Part shown: piece by piece, positions 50,570 through 59,890 of the stretch
Numbering within the stretch: position 1 is the stretch's first letter
How the letters are laid out: every line of letters begins with the position of its first letter
Origin: Halonotius pteroides
Lineage (GTDB): Archaea; Halobacteriota; Halobacteria; Halobacteriales; Haloferacaceae
Direction: 5' to 3'
Length of the DNA stretch: 64,000 bases
Assembly: GCF_003605635.1 (NCBI RefSeq)
Contig: NZ_QMDW01000013.1
Coordinates: 16,430 to 80,429 of the forward strand
Translations under genes and position numbers: made by a program
Notes under the pieces: generated by a model
The model's database searches: none
What the model was told of the DNA's origin: nothing
Seen by the model: the letters and a program-made list of their open reading frames with translations, nothing else

Positions 50570-52617
50570 CACCGCCGCCAGCGACCGCCGCAACTCGGAT
50601 CGGCGTCGACGTTGGCGGCACCTTCACCGACGTGGTACTCGTCGTCGACGGCGACCGCCATACCGCGAAAGTGCCGACGACAGCCGACCAGAGCGTTGGC
50701 GTTCTCGACGGAATTCAGAAGACCTGCGACGCCGCTGGCATTGACCCCGCCGCCATCGACACCTTCGCACACGCGATGACCGTCTCGGTGAACGCCCTGC
50801 TCGAACGCGATGGTGCGACAACTGCACTTGTGACGACCGCAGGTTTCGGCGACGTACTGGAGATCGCCCGACAGGATCGCCCGGATCTTTACGATCTCAA
50901 CGCTACCAAACCCGACCCACTCGTCCCGCGCAGTCGACGCTTCGAGATCGACGAACGCGCAACGACTGCGGGCATCGAGCAGCTGGTTGCCCCCGACGAC
51001 ATACGTGACCTCGCCGACGAGATCGCCGCCACCGATGCCGAAAGCGTCGCTGTCTGTCTGCTGCACGCCTACGCCCACCCCGAAAACGAACAGCGCGTCG
51101 CCGAGGTTCTCCGCGAGGAACTCGACGTACCGGTCTCAGCCTCCCACGAAGTCCTCCCGGAGTTCCGGGAGTTTGAGCGTACCGGCACGACCGCCGCTGA
51201 CGCCTACGTCACCCCGGCGATCCGCGGCTATCTGACACGACTCACCGAGAGGGCGACCGACGCTGGCGTGCCCGAACCGCGCGTGATGCAGGCCAACGGC
51301 GGCATTGCTGAGGGCGACACCGTCAGCGAGCGGGCCGTCTCAACGGTGCTCTCGGGGCCGGCCGCCGGCGTCGTCGGCGCGGCGGCGACAGCCGCCGAAC
51401 CTGACGCAACTACTGCGCCCAGCGTCGTCACCTTCGATATGGGCGGCACCTCAAGCGACGTGAGCCTTGTCCGCGACGGACAAGCCAAGCGGACAACCGA
51501 AGCCGAAATCGACGGAGTCCCGATCCGGACGCCGATGGTCGACGTAACCACGGTCGGCGCGGGCGGCGGCTCGATCGCGTGGGTCGACAGCGGCGGTGCG
51601 CTCCGTGTCGGCCCCGAATCTGCGGGTGCTGAGCCCGGCCCCGCATGCTACGGCCGTGGCGGCGACCGCCCGACGGTCACCGACGCGAACGTCGTCCTCG
51701 GCTACATCGGCGACGACACCGCTCTCGGCGGCGAACTCACGCTGGATGTCGAGGCCGCCAACGCTGTGCTCGACGATCTCGCTGACGAAGCCGACCTCGC
51801 CGATGCCGCGGCAGCCGCCCGCGGCGTCGTCCGCGTCGCCAACGCGACGATGACACGGGCAATCCGGGCGGCGACCGTCGAACGCGGCCACGACCCACGC
51901 GAGTTCGATCTTGTCGCCTTTGGCGGCGCGGGCCCAATGCACGCCGCCGCGCTCGCCGCCGACCTCGGCATGGATCGCGTCGTCGTCCCGGCACCGGCGG
52001 GCGTCCTCTCGGCGTACGGTCTGCTCGCAGCCGACGAAACCCACGACGCCGTCCGGACTGTCACCCAGCCGCTCGTCGACAGCGATCCTGACGACCTTGA
52101 TGCGGTCTACGACGAGTTGATCGAGTCCGTGTTGACCGATATCTCCGAGCCTGAGGCCGTTACCATCGAGCGCGCGGCCGACTGCCGATACGACGGCCAG
52201 AGCTTCGAACTCACCGTCGCAGTCGACGATTTTTCGCCTGAATCGGTCGCTGAGGCCTTCGACGCAGCCCACGAGCGCGCCTACGGTTACACGCTGTCGG
52301 CTCCGGTCGAACTCGTCAATCTCCGCGTGACCGCGACCATCGAGGGATCGCCGCCCGCGATCAGCCACGACGGCGGGGGCGACGCCGTCGTTGGGGGCCG
52401 CGAGGCAGTCTTTCCGACGCCCGACGGCGACACCGGCGCGCGCGTGTCGGCCACCGTCTACGATCGGTCGAAACTCGCTGCCGAGGCGACGATAGACGGG
52501 CCGGCGATTCTCGAGCAGGCCGAAAGCACAACTGTCGTCCCGCCTGGCTGGCGGGGGCGGATTCGCAGTGACGGCGCGCTCGTGATGCGCCGCGGCGACA
52601 CGGAGGGCGGCCAATGA
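50566..52617 (+). CDS. hyuA: HyuA, hydantoinase A / oxoprolinase-family subunit
   Basis: This 683-residue ATP-dependent amidohydrolase subunit begins TRIGVDVGGTFTDVVLVVDG, the phosphate-binding site of the ASKHA fold. ANGGIAEGDTVSERAVSTVL and DMGGTSSDVSLVRDGQAKRT are further family motifs. N-methylhydantoinase, 5-oxoprolinase and acetone carboxylase subunits share it, so the substrate is not fixed by sequence. It is coupled to gfcR and to hyuB by 4-bp overlaps (ATGA). 5-Oxoproline is a plausible substrate given the thiol-related genes 2 kb downstream. Confidence 0.9.
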   Translation: MTPPPATAATRIGVDVGGTFTDVVLVVDGDRHTAKVPTTADQSVGVLDGIQKTCDAAGIDPAAIDTFAHAMTVSVNALLERDGATTALVTTAGFGDVLEIARQDRPDLYDLNATKPDPLVPRSRRFEIDERATTAGIEQLVAPDDIRDLADEIAATDAESVAVCLLHAYAHPENEQRVAEVLREELDVPVSASHEVLPEFREFERTGTTAADAYVTPAIRGYLTRLTERATDAGVPEPRVMQANGGIAEGDTVSERAVSTVLSGPAAGVVGAAATAAEPDATTAPSVVTFDMGGTSSDVSLVRDGQAKRTTEAEIDGVPIRTPMVDVTTVGAGGGSIAWVDSGGALRVGPESAGAEPGPACYGRGGDRPTVTDANVVLGYIGDDTALGGELTLDVEAANAVLDDLADEADLADAAAAARGVVRVANATMTRAIRAATVERGHDPREFDLVAFGGAGPMHAAALAADLGMDRVVVPAPAGVLSAYGLLAADETHDAVRTVTQPLVDSDPDDLDAVYDELIESVLTDISEPEAVTIERAADCRYDGQSFELTVAVDDFSPESVAEAFDAAHERAYGYTLSAPVELVNLRVTATIEGSPPAISHDGGGDAVVGGREAVFPTPDGDTGARVSATVYDRSKLAAEATIDGPAILEQAESTTVVPPGWRGRIRSDGALVMRRGDTEGGQ

Positions 52618-54257
52618 CAGACACGAGCGACATCGACCCGGTCACGCTCGAAGTCCTGCGGAACCAGTTCGAGAGCGTCGCCGACGAGATGGGCCAAGTG
52701 TTGATTCGTGGCGCGTACTCGCCGAACATCACCGAACGCCAGGACTGCTCGACGGCGATCTTCAACGCCGACGGCCGGATGGTGGCCCAGGCCGAACACA
52801 TCCCTGTCCACCTCGGCGCGATGCCCGAGGCCGTTGATGCCGTCCTCGACCACGACCCCAAACCCGGCGACGTGTTCATTCTCAACGACCCCTTCGCCGG
52901 CGGAACCCACCTGCTGGACGTGACCTTGGTCGCGCCCATTTCGCCGCGCGAGGAGATCCTCGGCTACGCCGTCTCGCGGGCCCACCACGCCGACGTTGGC
53001 GGGATGACGCCCGGCAGCATGCCCGCCGGTGCGGAGGAAATCTATCAGGAGGGCCTGCGACTCCCGCCGACGCGGCTCGTCGACGCCGGCGAGCGCAACG
53101 AGGAACTGTTTTCGCTGATCCTCGCCAACGTCCGCAACCCCGAGGAGCGACGAGCCGACTTCCGCGCCCAGCTGGCGGCCACCGACCGCGCCGAGGAGCG
53201 GCTCGCCGACCTGATCGACGACCACGGCTACGACCGCGTCGTCGACGGCTTCGACGCGGTCATCGACTACTCGCGTGAACGAATGCAGGATTCCATCGCG
53301 GAACTGCCGGACGGCACCTACCGCGCAAGCGACGTGCTGGAGGGCGACGGCGTGAGCGACGACGACATCGAGATTCGGGCTGCCGTCACCGTCGACGGGG
53401 TGACGATAACCGTCGATTTCGCGGGGACGGCCGAACAGGTCGCCGGCAACTGCAACGCGCCGCTGTCAGTCGCTACGAGCGCGGTCTATTTCGTGATCCG
53501 CTGTATCACCGATCCCGAAATTCCGCCGAACCACGGCTGTTATGAGCCGGTGACAGTTGAAGCACCTGAGGGGTGTCTGCTCAATCCCGAGCCCCCAGCC
53601 GCGGTCGTCGGTGGTAACGTCGAGACCAGCCAACGGGTGACCGACGTGGTCTTCCTCGCGCTGGCCGAGGCCGCACCCGACCGCGTGCCGGCGCAGAGCC
53701 AGGGGACGATGAACAACCTCATTATCGGCGGCCGTGGCGGCGACTTCGCCTACTACGAGACTATCGGCGGCGGCTTCGGCGGCCGCGCGAGCGCCGACGG
53801 GATGGACGGTGTGCAGGTCGGGATGACAAACACCCTGAACACGCCAATCGAGGCACTGGAAGCCGAATACCCCCTGCGCGTCGAACGCTACGCCCTGCGC
53901 CCCGACTCCGGTGGCGACGGCACCCATCGCGGCGGGCTTGGACTCGAACGTCGCCTGCGCGTTCAGCAGGACGCGACCGTCTCGCTGCTCACGGAGCGAC
54001 GCCGCCACGCGCCGCAGGGTGTCGACGGCGGCGAACCGGGCGCGACCGGCGAGAATCTGCTCCAGTTGCCGGGCGAAAACGAGAAATCAGCGGTCGCGAA
54101 GACGACCGTCGATGTGCCGGCAGAGACCGTGGTTACGGTGCGAACCCCTGGCGGTGGCGGGCACGGCGATCCAAGCGAGCGCGACGCTGGGAAGCGAGAG
54201 CAAGATCGAATCGACGGCAAAGTCGGCGACAAGAACGGGCGCGGCGGCGACGTTTAG
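52614..54257 (+). CDS. hyuB: HyuB, hydantoinase B / oxoprolinase-family subunit
   Basis: This 547-residue partner of HyuA carries [20 protein letters not shown] at the start, then [40 protein letters not shown] and [20 protein letters not shown]-terminal acidic tail with [20 protein letters not shown] closes it. Conserved His, Asp and Glu residues in the second and third segments should bind the metal. HyuA phosphorylates the substrate and HyuB opens the ring. It ends with a 4-bp overlap with guaAA on the other strand. Confidence 0.9.
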   Translation: MTDTSDIDPVTLEVLRNQFESVADEMGQVLIRGAYSPNITERQDCSTAIFNADGRMVAQAEHIPVHLGAMPEAVDAVLDHDPKPGDVFILNDPFAGGTHLLDVTLVAPISPREEILGYAVSRAHHADVGGMTPGSMPAGAEEIYQEGLRLPPTRLVDAGERNEELFSLILANVRNPEERRADFRAQLAATDRAEERLADLIDDHGYDRVVDGFDAVIDYSRERMQDSIAELPDGTYRASDVLEGDGVSDDDIEIRAAVTVDGVTITVDFAGTAEQVAGNCNAPLSVATSAVYFVIRCITDPEIPPNHGCYEPVTVEAPEGCLLNPEPPAAVVGGNVETSQRVTDVVFLALAEAAPDRVPAQSQGTMNNLIIGGRGGDFAYYETIGGGFGGRASADGMDGVQVGMTNTLNTPIEALEAEYPLRVERYALRPDSGGDGTHRGGLGLERRLRVQQDATVSLLTERRRHAPQGVDGGEPGATGENLLQLPGENEKSAVAKTTVDVPAETVVTVRTPGGGGHGDPSERDAGKREQDRIDGKVGDKNGRGGDV

Positions 54258-54811
54258 CTCGATTGCTCGCAGATATCCCGGAAGTTCTCGAAGACCTCCT
54301 CGCCCTGCTCGGTGTGGATCACCTCGGGGTGCCACTGGACGCCGTAGAGGTCGCGGTCGGTGTCGCTCATCGCCTCGATACCACACACATCAGAGGTGCC
54401 GGTCTGGTTGAACCCCTGCGGGAGGTCTTTGACCTCGTCGGCGTGGCTCGCCCAGACGCGCGTATCGGGTGCGAGCGAGCCGATGAGTGGATCGTCGTCG
54501 TCGGTGATTTCGACGGTCACGTCGGCGTAACCGCCGTACTCGCCGCTATCGACGCTGCCGCCGAGTTCTTCGGCGATGAGTTGCATCCCCAGACAGATAC
54601 CGAGGACGGGTTCGTCGCGGTCGAGGTATGCTGCCGAGCGGCCCGCGCGATCCATGTCGGGACCGCCGGAGAGCACGAAGCCGTCGGCCTCGACTTCCTC
54701 GGGGTCAACATCGTTGTCGACGAGGTCGGCGTCGACGCCGAGATCACGGAGCGCGCGCTGCTCCAGATGGGTAAACTGCCCGTGGTTGTCGATAACTGCG
54801 ATATGAGTCAT
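54254..54811 (-). CDS. guaAA: GMP synthase subunit A (glutamine amidotransferase)
   Basis: This 185-residue class-I amidotransferase supplies ammonia to the separate GMP synthase ATPase subunit, the two-subunit form found in archaea. It starts MTHIAVIDNHGQFTHLEQRA and has the nucleophile in LGICLGMQLIAEELGGSVDS and the catalytic pair in YGVQWHPEVIHTEQGEEVFE. The full GuaAB partner is not in the window. It follows the second amidotransferase by 92 bp on the same strand. Confidence 0.94.
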   Translation of the reverse strand: MTHIAVIDNHGQFTHLEQRALRDLGVDADLVDNDVDPEEVEADGFVLSGGPDMDRAGRSAAYLDRDEPVLGICLGMQLIAEELGGSVDSGEYGGYADVTVEITDDDDPLIGSLAPDTRVWASHADEVKDLPQGFNQTGTSDVCGIEAMSDTDRDLYGVQWHPEVIHTEQGEEVFENFRDICEQSS

Positions 54812-54903
54812 ACGCTGTCTTCGCTGCTGGGACTCAAAAGGAAACCGAAACCGAACCCGAAACTGGGTGTTTGGGCAGTTACTCGCCGTACAGCGGCGAC
54901 CAC

Positions 54904-55605
54904 TCAGTCAGCAGCAACGCGGTCGCCACGGATCTCGGCGACGTACGCGAGGAAATTATCGAAGAGCTGCTTTGCCTCGCAGGCTGCCGCGTAGTTCGAT
55001 TCGGTGATCCCATCCAACACCTGCTGCATCCGTTCCTCGGAGAGGTCATCCTTGCCGGCGGTCACGGTTTCGGCGGTCTCCATGTCGTACTCGGGGTGGA
55101 ACTGGACGCCGATAGCGCGACCTTTGCGGAAGCCGTGGATTCCGTACTCGTTTTCGGCAAAGACGGTCGCGCCCGGCGGTGGTTCGGCGACGCGATCCGA
55201 GTGGGTGGTAAAGACGGTCATCGACTCGTCGACCCCGGACAGCAGGCGATTGTCGCCGTCGTGTTCGACCGTACGGTAGCCGATCTCGTACCCGCCCATA
55301 TCCTCGACGCGGCCGCCGAGTACGTCGGCTAACAGCTGATGACCGTAACAGACGCCGAGAGCGGGGAGGCCGGCTTCGATCGCCCCGCCGACCCATGTTT
55401 TTAACTGGCCGATCCACTCCTTATCCCAGTAGACGGACGCGCTGGAACCGGTGACGACGAAGCCGTCGAACGCGAAGTCGTCGGGGAACTCGCCAGCCGG
55501 ACACCGAAACTCGACAACGTCGGCGTCAAGTTCGCGGACGAAGTTCCGCTCGGTGTCGTCGGCCGCGTGCGCCGCATTCAAAAGCGCGATCTTAGGCCGA
55601 CTCAT
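54904..55605 (-). CDS. Class I amidotransferase, similar to gamma-glutamyl peptidase GGP
   Basis: This 233-residue protein has the class-I glutamine amidotransferase fold: the nucleophile Cys is in ALGVCYGHQLLADVLGG, and the His/Glu pair in GVQFHPEYDMETAETV. The pattern GEFPDDFAFDGFVVTGSSAS and WDKEWIGQLKTWVGGAIEAG resembles the GGP group that cleaves gamma-glutamyl peptides, as well as other unassigned amidotransferases. Cleaving gamma-glutamylcysteine is possible because gshA is directly upstream (85 bp). This function is an inference; the fold is firm. Confidence 0.8.
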   Translation of the reverse strand: MSRPKIALLNAAHAADDTERNFVRELDADVVEFRCPAGEFPDDFAFDGFVVTGSSASVYWDKEWIGQLKTWVGGAIEAGLPALGVCYGHQLLADVLGGRVEDMGGYEIGYRTVEHDGDNRLLSGVDESMTVFTTHSDRVAEPPPGATVFAENEYGIHGFRKGRAIGVQFHPEYDMETAETVTAGKDDLSEERMQQVLDGITESNYAAACEAKQLFDNFLAYVAEIRGDRVAAD

Positions 55606-55690
55606 AATATCAACTCACACATGCTGCGATGAAAAGCTGTTGCGCTTGTTCGATTGGCTTGACGCACGTTTGGTTTTATGTGTCACTGGA

Positions 55691-56791
55691 TTACTCCGCT
55701 GTCATCGCGGGCGACTGCCGGACATCTTCACGGAGCCGCGTCGCATACTCTAAGCGGAGCTGGCGGGCTGTGTTGCGATCGATCGGCCCGTCGTGGTCGA
55801 AGGTATCTGTGATCGGATCGAAGGCATCCGGCTCAAAGCCCATCCGCGAGAGGTAGGCCGTCAGCGACTCGGTCAGCCCATCTTCGATCGCGGTGTCGAC
55901 GTAATCTCTGACCATCTCGAAGTCTGGGAGGGTGATCCGCCCGTTGTCAACACAGGGGGTGTCACCGCCGATGTCGACAGGGCGGCCATCCAACTCACCG
56001 GCAACCGTAGCGAGGGTATCAGCCAACGCAACGGTTCGGCTTGGCAGCGTCGTATCCGGCGATCGCCACTCGACGGTACCGAAGTCTTCCCGGAGCTGTA
56101 CCGGCGTCCACACCGAGCTTTCAGGATCGAAACACGACTCGAAGGTTGATTCGTCGATACCGGCGGCGATGGCCTGTTTTCGGAACCGATTGTAGCACGC
56201 CTGTAGGCGTCGATTCCAGTCTGCGCGATCATCGACGTAGGGCCACAGCTCGCCTTGGTTCCGGAGGGTGTCGTAGGCAAGCCAGCGGTAACATTTCGAG
56301 CGCGCACCGGGGGCCATCGCTTCTCCCTGAACGTGTCGCGCCGAGTTGACCAACGCCAAGGCCGGATCAAGCGCGATTAGCGTGTTGAGTTGGTCGACTG
56401 CTTGGCCGGGCTGCTGTTCGATGTGGATGTGGGTGCCGGCGCAGTGGCGGACATACTCGAAGTCCTCGCCAACGACCGCGTTTTGAATCCGCGTTCGGTC
56501 ACAGGGGATCTCACGGATCTCCTCGTGGTTCAGCGGCGTTGCCAACGGAACGAGTTGTTTGCCGATCTCGTCGCCGCGATCGACCGCGGCTCTGACCCGT
56601 TCGAACAGCTCCGTCCGGAGTTCGGCGGTCGACGTACAGGGCGTTGTGTTAACTTCAAGCATCGGCTCAACGAACTCGCGTTCGGCACCCGGGAGATCGA
56701 TAAGCGATCCCGGTTGGGTGAGATCCCCCGCTTCGTCGACGACCCAGTATTCAACCTCGATACTCCGCCGGAGTGATGGGGTAAATGACAT
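55691..56791 (-). CDS. gshA: Glutamate-cysteine ligase (GshA-type)
   Basis: This 366-residue enzyme of the GCS2 carboxylate-amine ligase type should make gamma-glutamylcysteine from Glu, Cys and ATP. The starting metal-binding segment is SLRRSIEVEYWVVDEAGDL, and the middle has EFVEPMLEVNTTPCTSTAEL, VRHCAGTHIHIEQQPGQAVD and GARSKCYRWLAYDTLRNQGE. The C-terminal half keeps TVEWRSPDTTLPSRTVALAD. Haloarchaea use gamma-glutamylcysteine as the main thiol; their gshA is this type. The GGP-like amidotransferase lies downstream in the same direction. Confidence 0.9.
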   Translation of the reverse strand: MSFTPSLRRSIEVEYWVVDEAGDLTQPGSLIDLPGAEREFVEPMLEVNTTPCTSTAELRTELFERVRAAVDRGDEIGKQLVPLATPLNHEEIREIPCDRTRIQNAVVGEDFEYVRHCAGTHIHIEQQPGQAVDQLNTLIALDPALALVNSARHVQGEAMAPGARSKCYRWLAYDTLRNQGELWPYVDDRADWNRRLQACYNRFRKQAIAAGIDESTFESCFDPESSVWTPVQLREDFGTVEWRSPDTTLPSRTVALADTLATVAGELDGRPVDIGGDTPCVDNGRITLPDFEMVRDYVDTAIEDGLTESLTAYLSRMGFEPDAFDPITDTFDHDGPIDRNTARQLRLEYATRLREDVRQSPAMTAE

Positions 56792-57176
56792 GAGGGGTGG
56801 TCGGTACTCGTTGTCAGTGTGGCACCAGTCCGCGTGCCGTGTTCACATGAAGCTGTAAGCTGTCGACACCCACAAAAACATTTGGACAATCAAATGAATA
56901 TGCCATTAAATAGTATTCATATACGGGGCAGTAGCCCAGATTTTAACTAATACAGAATTTAGCGGCGGAACTACTGTTGAATCTAAGTCCTCACCCGATA
57001 CAACCCACAGAACGAACAACTGCCCACTATTCGATCGCTACCGCCCCCAACACGTCGCGTCACACCATCGCCGTCAACCACGCGGTCGAGACCGCCGCTA
57101 ACCAGCTGCACGCGGCTAAGCCGAGACGGGGGACGCCGACGACCGCGGGTAGAATACCACCCCCACCACTTCTATA
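56792..57176. other. Gene-free intergenic region with short inverted repeats
   Basis: This 385-bp stretch holds no ORF that I can support. It is AT-rich between about 56870 and 56965. It includes ATGAATA (56894-56900) and TATTCAT (56914-56920), a 7-bp inverted repeat with a 13-bp spacer, and GGGC-AGTA-GCCC (56926-56937), a small hairpin. These lie about 100-145 bp upstream of the gshA start. The remaining part, 56990-57176, is GC-rich and looks like spacer. Confidence 0.55.
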
Positions 57177-57725
57177 CTACCGTTCAAACCGGTCACGGGC
57201 CGACTGGAACCCCAACTCCTCGGTTTCAGCTGTGCGCCGCTGCTCTCGTTCGGCGACCGCCTCGGGGTCGGGGTCGACATCGTCGTCGATGCGAGCGAAC
57301 GACTGGTGGACTTTGGCGTGACACCAGCGACACAGCGCGACTGTGAGTTCGTGGCTGGCATCAACAGTGTCGCTGTCAGCCGTCGCGGCACCGTCGCCAG
57401 CGTCCGCATCAGCATACGAAAGGTGGTGTTCCTCGATCAGCGGCCGGCTATCGTCGTGGGCAAGCCGGACCTCCCCAAGCCCACACCGCCGGCACTCATC
57501 GGCTGTGGTCGTCCAGCGGTAGTGCGGGCATTCCTGCCAGTCGTCGTCCGCGCCGACGTGGCAGGCGTACTCATCGGCCGCCCGCTCGTCGGCGAACTCG
57601 GGGTCGACGCCGGTGTGATCGAGCGCAAACCGACACCGACCGTCGTCGGTAAGATGGTCACAGTGTCCCGCGACGTCGTAGGGGTTGTCGACGCCGACGG
57701 GCGTCCCCTCTGGCGTCTCCTCCAT
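57177..57725 (-). CDS. HNH-like zinc-binding protein, DUF7097-like
   Basis: This 182-residue protein starts at the ATG at 57723-57725 (MEETPEGTPVGVDNPYDVAG). It has many metal-binding residues: CDHLTDDGRC, YACH, ECPHYR, and CRRCGLGE. A further block reads LIEEHHLSY then LTVALCRWCHAKVHQSFARI, which is the HNH-type endonuclease pattern. It resembles a haloarchaeal family that I recall as DUF7097. DNA cutting is possible but not shown. It is divergent from the DUF192 gene across only 50 bp. Confidence 0.78.
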   Translation of the reverse strand: MEETPEGTPVGVDNPYDVAGHCDHLTDDGRCRFALDHTGVDPEFADERAADEYACHVGADDDWQECPHYRWTTTADECRRCGLGEVRLAHDDSRPLIEEHHLSYADADAGDGAATADSDTVDASHELTVALCRWCHAKVHQSFARIDDDVDPDPEAVAEREQRRTAETEELGFQSARDRFER

Positions 57726-57775
57726 GGCCAGCCTCGGCCCCCCAGAGCTAAATATCGCCCGGCCGACCATCCTGT

Positions 57776-58129
57776 GTGCAGCTTGTTCACCGACCTGAAT
57801 CGGGTGGCGGCAGTCAGGTTCTCGCCAGCAACATCGAGATCGCGGATTCGTTTCTCCAGCAGGCCCGCGGGCTGATGTTTCGGCGGTCGCTGGCCGACGA
57901 CACCGCGCTTGTTTTTCAGTTCGACAGCGCGGCGAAGCGGGATGTACACATGCTGTTCGTCCCGTTCGCTATCGACGCGCTGTGGCTCGTTGACAACGAG
58001 GTCGTGGGCAAAAAGCGGCTGAAACCGTGGATCGGGCTTGGCCGCGAAACCGCCGAGACGCTACTGGAGTTGCCAGCCGGTGCGGCCGATGAGGTCGCCG
58101 TCGGTGATCGGGTGGCACTGGTCGAATAA
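57776..58129 (+). CDS. DUF192 family protein
   Basis: This 117-residue protein starts with GTG at 57776 (MQLVHRPESGGGSQVLA). The family pattern is visible: IADSFLQQARGLMFRRSLAD, RDVHMLFVPFAIDALWLVDN and the closing AETLLELPAGAADEVAVGD. DUF192 folds as a small beta-barrel and often carries a signal peptide, but this member is cytoplasmic. The function is unknown. The start lies 50 bp from the opposite-strand gene, so the two share a short divergent promoter region. Confidence 0.85.
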   Translation: MQLVHRPESGGGSQVLASNIEIADSFLQQARGLMFRRSLADDTALVFQFDSAAKRDVHMLFVPFAIDALWLVDNEVVGKKRLKPWIGLGRETAETLLELPAGAADEVAVGDRVALVE

Positions 58130-58209
58130 GCAGCCGTCTGTGTGCCCGACTGCCTACCGCGGCGCAGACGGCAGCTTTATTTCCCTGTACATGTGAAGAA
58201 TGATGCACA

Positions 58210-58281
58210 ATGGAGTATTCAGCCTCCAACGAGGATAGAGGAAGTCGGGGCGACCCGGCTGGCCGCGAAATTCTCCGGTGA
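58210..58281 (+). CDS. Possible 23-codon upstream ORF in the cimA/leuA leader
   Basis: An ATG at 58210 opens a 23-residue frame (MEYSASNEDRGSRGDPAGRE then ILR) ending TGA at 58281, 13 bp before the GTG start proposed for the synthase. It is the only ATG frame in the leader and is out of frame with the synthase. It could be a regulatory leader peptide, but it is not rich in Leu or Ile, so attenuation is not evident. The call is tentative. Confidence 0.3.
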   Translation: MEYSASNEDRGSRGDPAGREILR

Positions 58282-58294
58282 CAGGTATTCATCC

Positions 58295-59845
58295 GTGTAC
58301 TCAAACACAGCAGATGAGTTGCGTAGTGACAACGCGGCTCGCTCGGCGTTTCCCGACGATGTACAGCTCTTAGACACCACGCTTCGTGACGGCGAACAGG
58401 CCCCCGGCGTCTCGCTGACCCCCGATCAGAAGGTCGAGATCGCCGAGGCGCTGGCGGCCGCCGACGTCGACGTGATCGAGGCCGGTAGCGCGTGTACCTC
58501 CGAAGGCGAACGCGACTGCATCCGCCGAGTCACCGATCTCAATCTCGACGCGACGGTCACCAGCTTCGCCCGGGGTATCAGATCCGACATCGACCACGCG
58601 CTAGACTGCGACGTTGATGGAATCACGCTTGTCGTCCCGTCGTCGGACAAACACATCGAGACAAAGGTCGGCTCGACCCGCGAGGAAGTCATCGAGAGCT
58701 CAGTCGACCTCGTCGAGTACGCGACCGACCACGATCTGTGGGTCGAACTGCTCGGCGAGGACGGCTCCCGCGCCGATCCTGAGTTCCTCGTCGACCTCGC
58801 CGAGGCCGGCCACGAGGCGGGTGCCGACCGGTTTTGCTACGCCGACACGGTCGGCCACGCCAGCCCGGAACACACCTACGATGTCGTCGCCCAACTCGCT
58901 GAACTGGGCCCGACGAGCGTCCACACTCACGACGATCTCGGCTTCGGGATGACAAACGTCCACGCCGGTCTGCGAGCCGGGGCCGACTTTGTCCACGGCA
59001 CCGTCAACGGGATCGGCGAGCGCGCCGGCAACGTTGCCATCGAGGAGGTCGCGATCGCGCTGTCACACAGCTACGATATCGAGACGCTCAATCTCCCGGC
59101 GGTCTACGAACTGGCGCGGACTGTCAGCCAAAATACTGGGGTTCAGCTCGCGCCGAACAAGGCTGTCATCGGCGAGAACACCTTCACCCACGAAAGCGGG
59201 ATCCACACCGACGGCACACTCAAAGACGGGGCGATGTATGAGCCGTATCCACCCGAAACGGTGGGTCGGGAACGCCGGCTTGTCCTTGGCAAACACGCCG
59301 GCCGTGCTGGCGTTGAGGCCGGGCTGAACGAACACGGGGTTGAGGTGACAGACGACGAACTCGCCGCTATCGTCGAACGCGTTAAAACGCTGGGCGAGCG
59401 CGACAAACGCGTCACCGACGCCGATCTGTTGGCCATCGCTGAGGATGTCCAGGGTCGTGACCGCGAGCGGTACGTCGAACTGTTGACGCTGACGACCGCC
59501 AGCGGCGGCGAGGTGCCGACTGCCAGCGTCAAACTCCGCGTTGGCGACGAGGAACGCACCGCCGCCAACACCGGCTCCGGCCCGGTCGACGCCGCGGTCA
59601 AAGCTGTCCGCCAAGCGCTCGGCCCCGCTGCGAACGCCGAACTCGATTCGTTCCACGTCGACGCGATCACTGGTGGCACCGACGCCGTCGTCACCGTTGA
59701 GGTTGAGATGACCCGCGGCGACCACACCGTGACGGTCGCTGCCTCCGATTCGGATATCACGCGCGCCTCGGTGGACGCGATGGTCGACGCCCTCGACCGC
59801 CTGCTGGCGGCGTCGCCGCCGGAACAGCCGGTCGCCGACGACTAA
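58295..59845 (+). CDS. cimA: LeuA-family synthase, most like (R)-citramalate synthase
   Basis: This is a 516-residue acyl-CoA condensing enzyme. The catalytic TIM barrel starts with QLLDTTLRDGEQAPGVSLTP, has IEAGSACTSEGERDCIRRVT, and THDDLGFGMTNVHAG with the metal-binding His. The C-terminal LeuA regulatory domain (about 385-510) gives feedback control. The IEAGSA...GER pattern follows the methanogen CimA type (pyruvate + acetyl-CoA, isoleucine route) more than LeuA. No ATG exists before the conserved core, so the GTG at 58295 is the chosen start; the frame stays open back to GTG 58142. Confidence 0.85.
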   Translation: MYSNTADELRSDNAARSAFPDDVQLLDTTLRDGEQAPGVSLTPDQKVEIAEALAAADVDVIEAGSACTSEGERDCIRRVTDLNLDATVTSFARGIRSDIDHALDCDVDGITLVVPSSDKHIETKVGSTREEVIESSVDLVEYATDHDLWVELLGEDGSRADPEFLVDLAEAGHEAGADRFCYADTVGHASPEHTYDVVAQLAELGPTSVHTHDDLGFGMTNVHAGLRAGADFVHGTVNGIGERAGNVAIEEVAIALSHSYDIETLNLPAVYELARTVSQNTGVQLAPNKAVIGENTFTHESGIHTDGTLKDGAMYEPYPPETVGRERRLVLGKHAGRAGVEAGLNEHGVEVTDDELAAIVERVKTLGERDKRVTDADLLAIAEDVQGRDRERYVELLTLTTASGGEVPTASVKLRVGDEERTAANTGSGPVDAAVKAVRQALGPAANAELDSFHVDAITGGTDAVVTVEVEMTRGDHTVTVAASDSDITRASVDAMVDALDRLLAASPPEQPVADD

Positions 59846-59890
59846 CCTCCATTTTATCGTACTCGGATCGGCCGACTGACCAACCGATTT

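Noticed and set aside
51451..52614. A 387-residue minus-strand frame.
   Set aside because: Antisense to hyuA; its composition reflects the codon pattern of hyuA.
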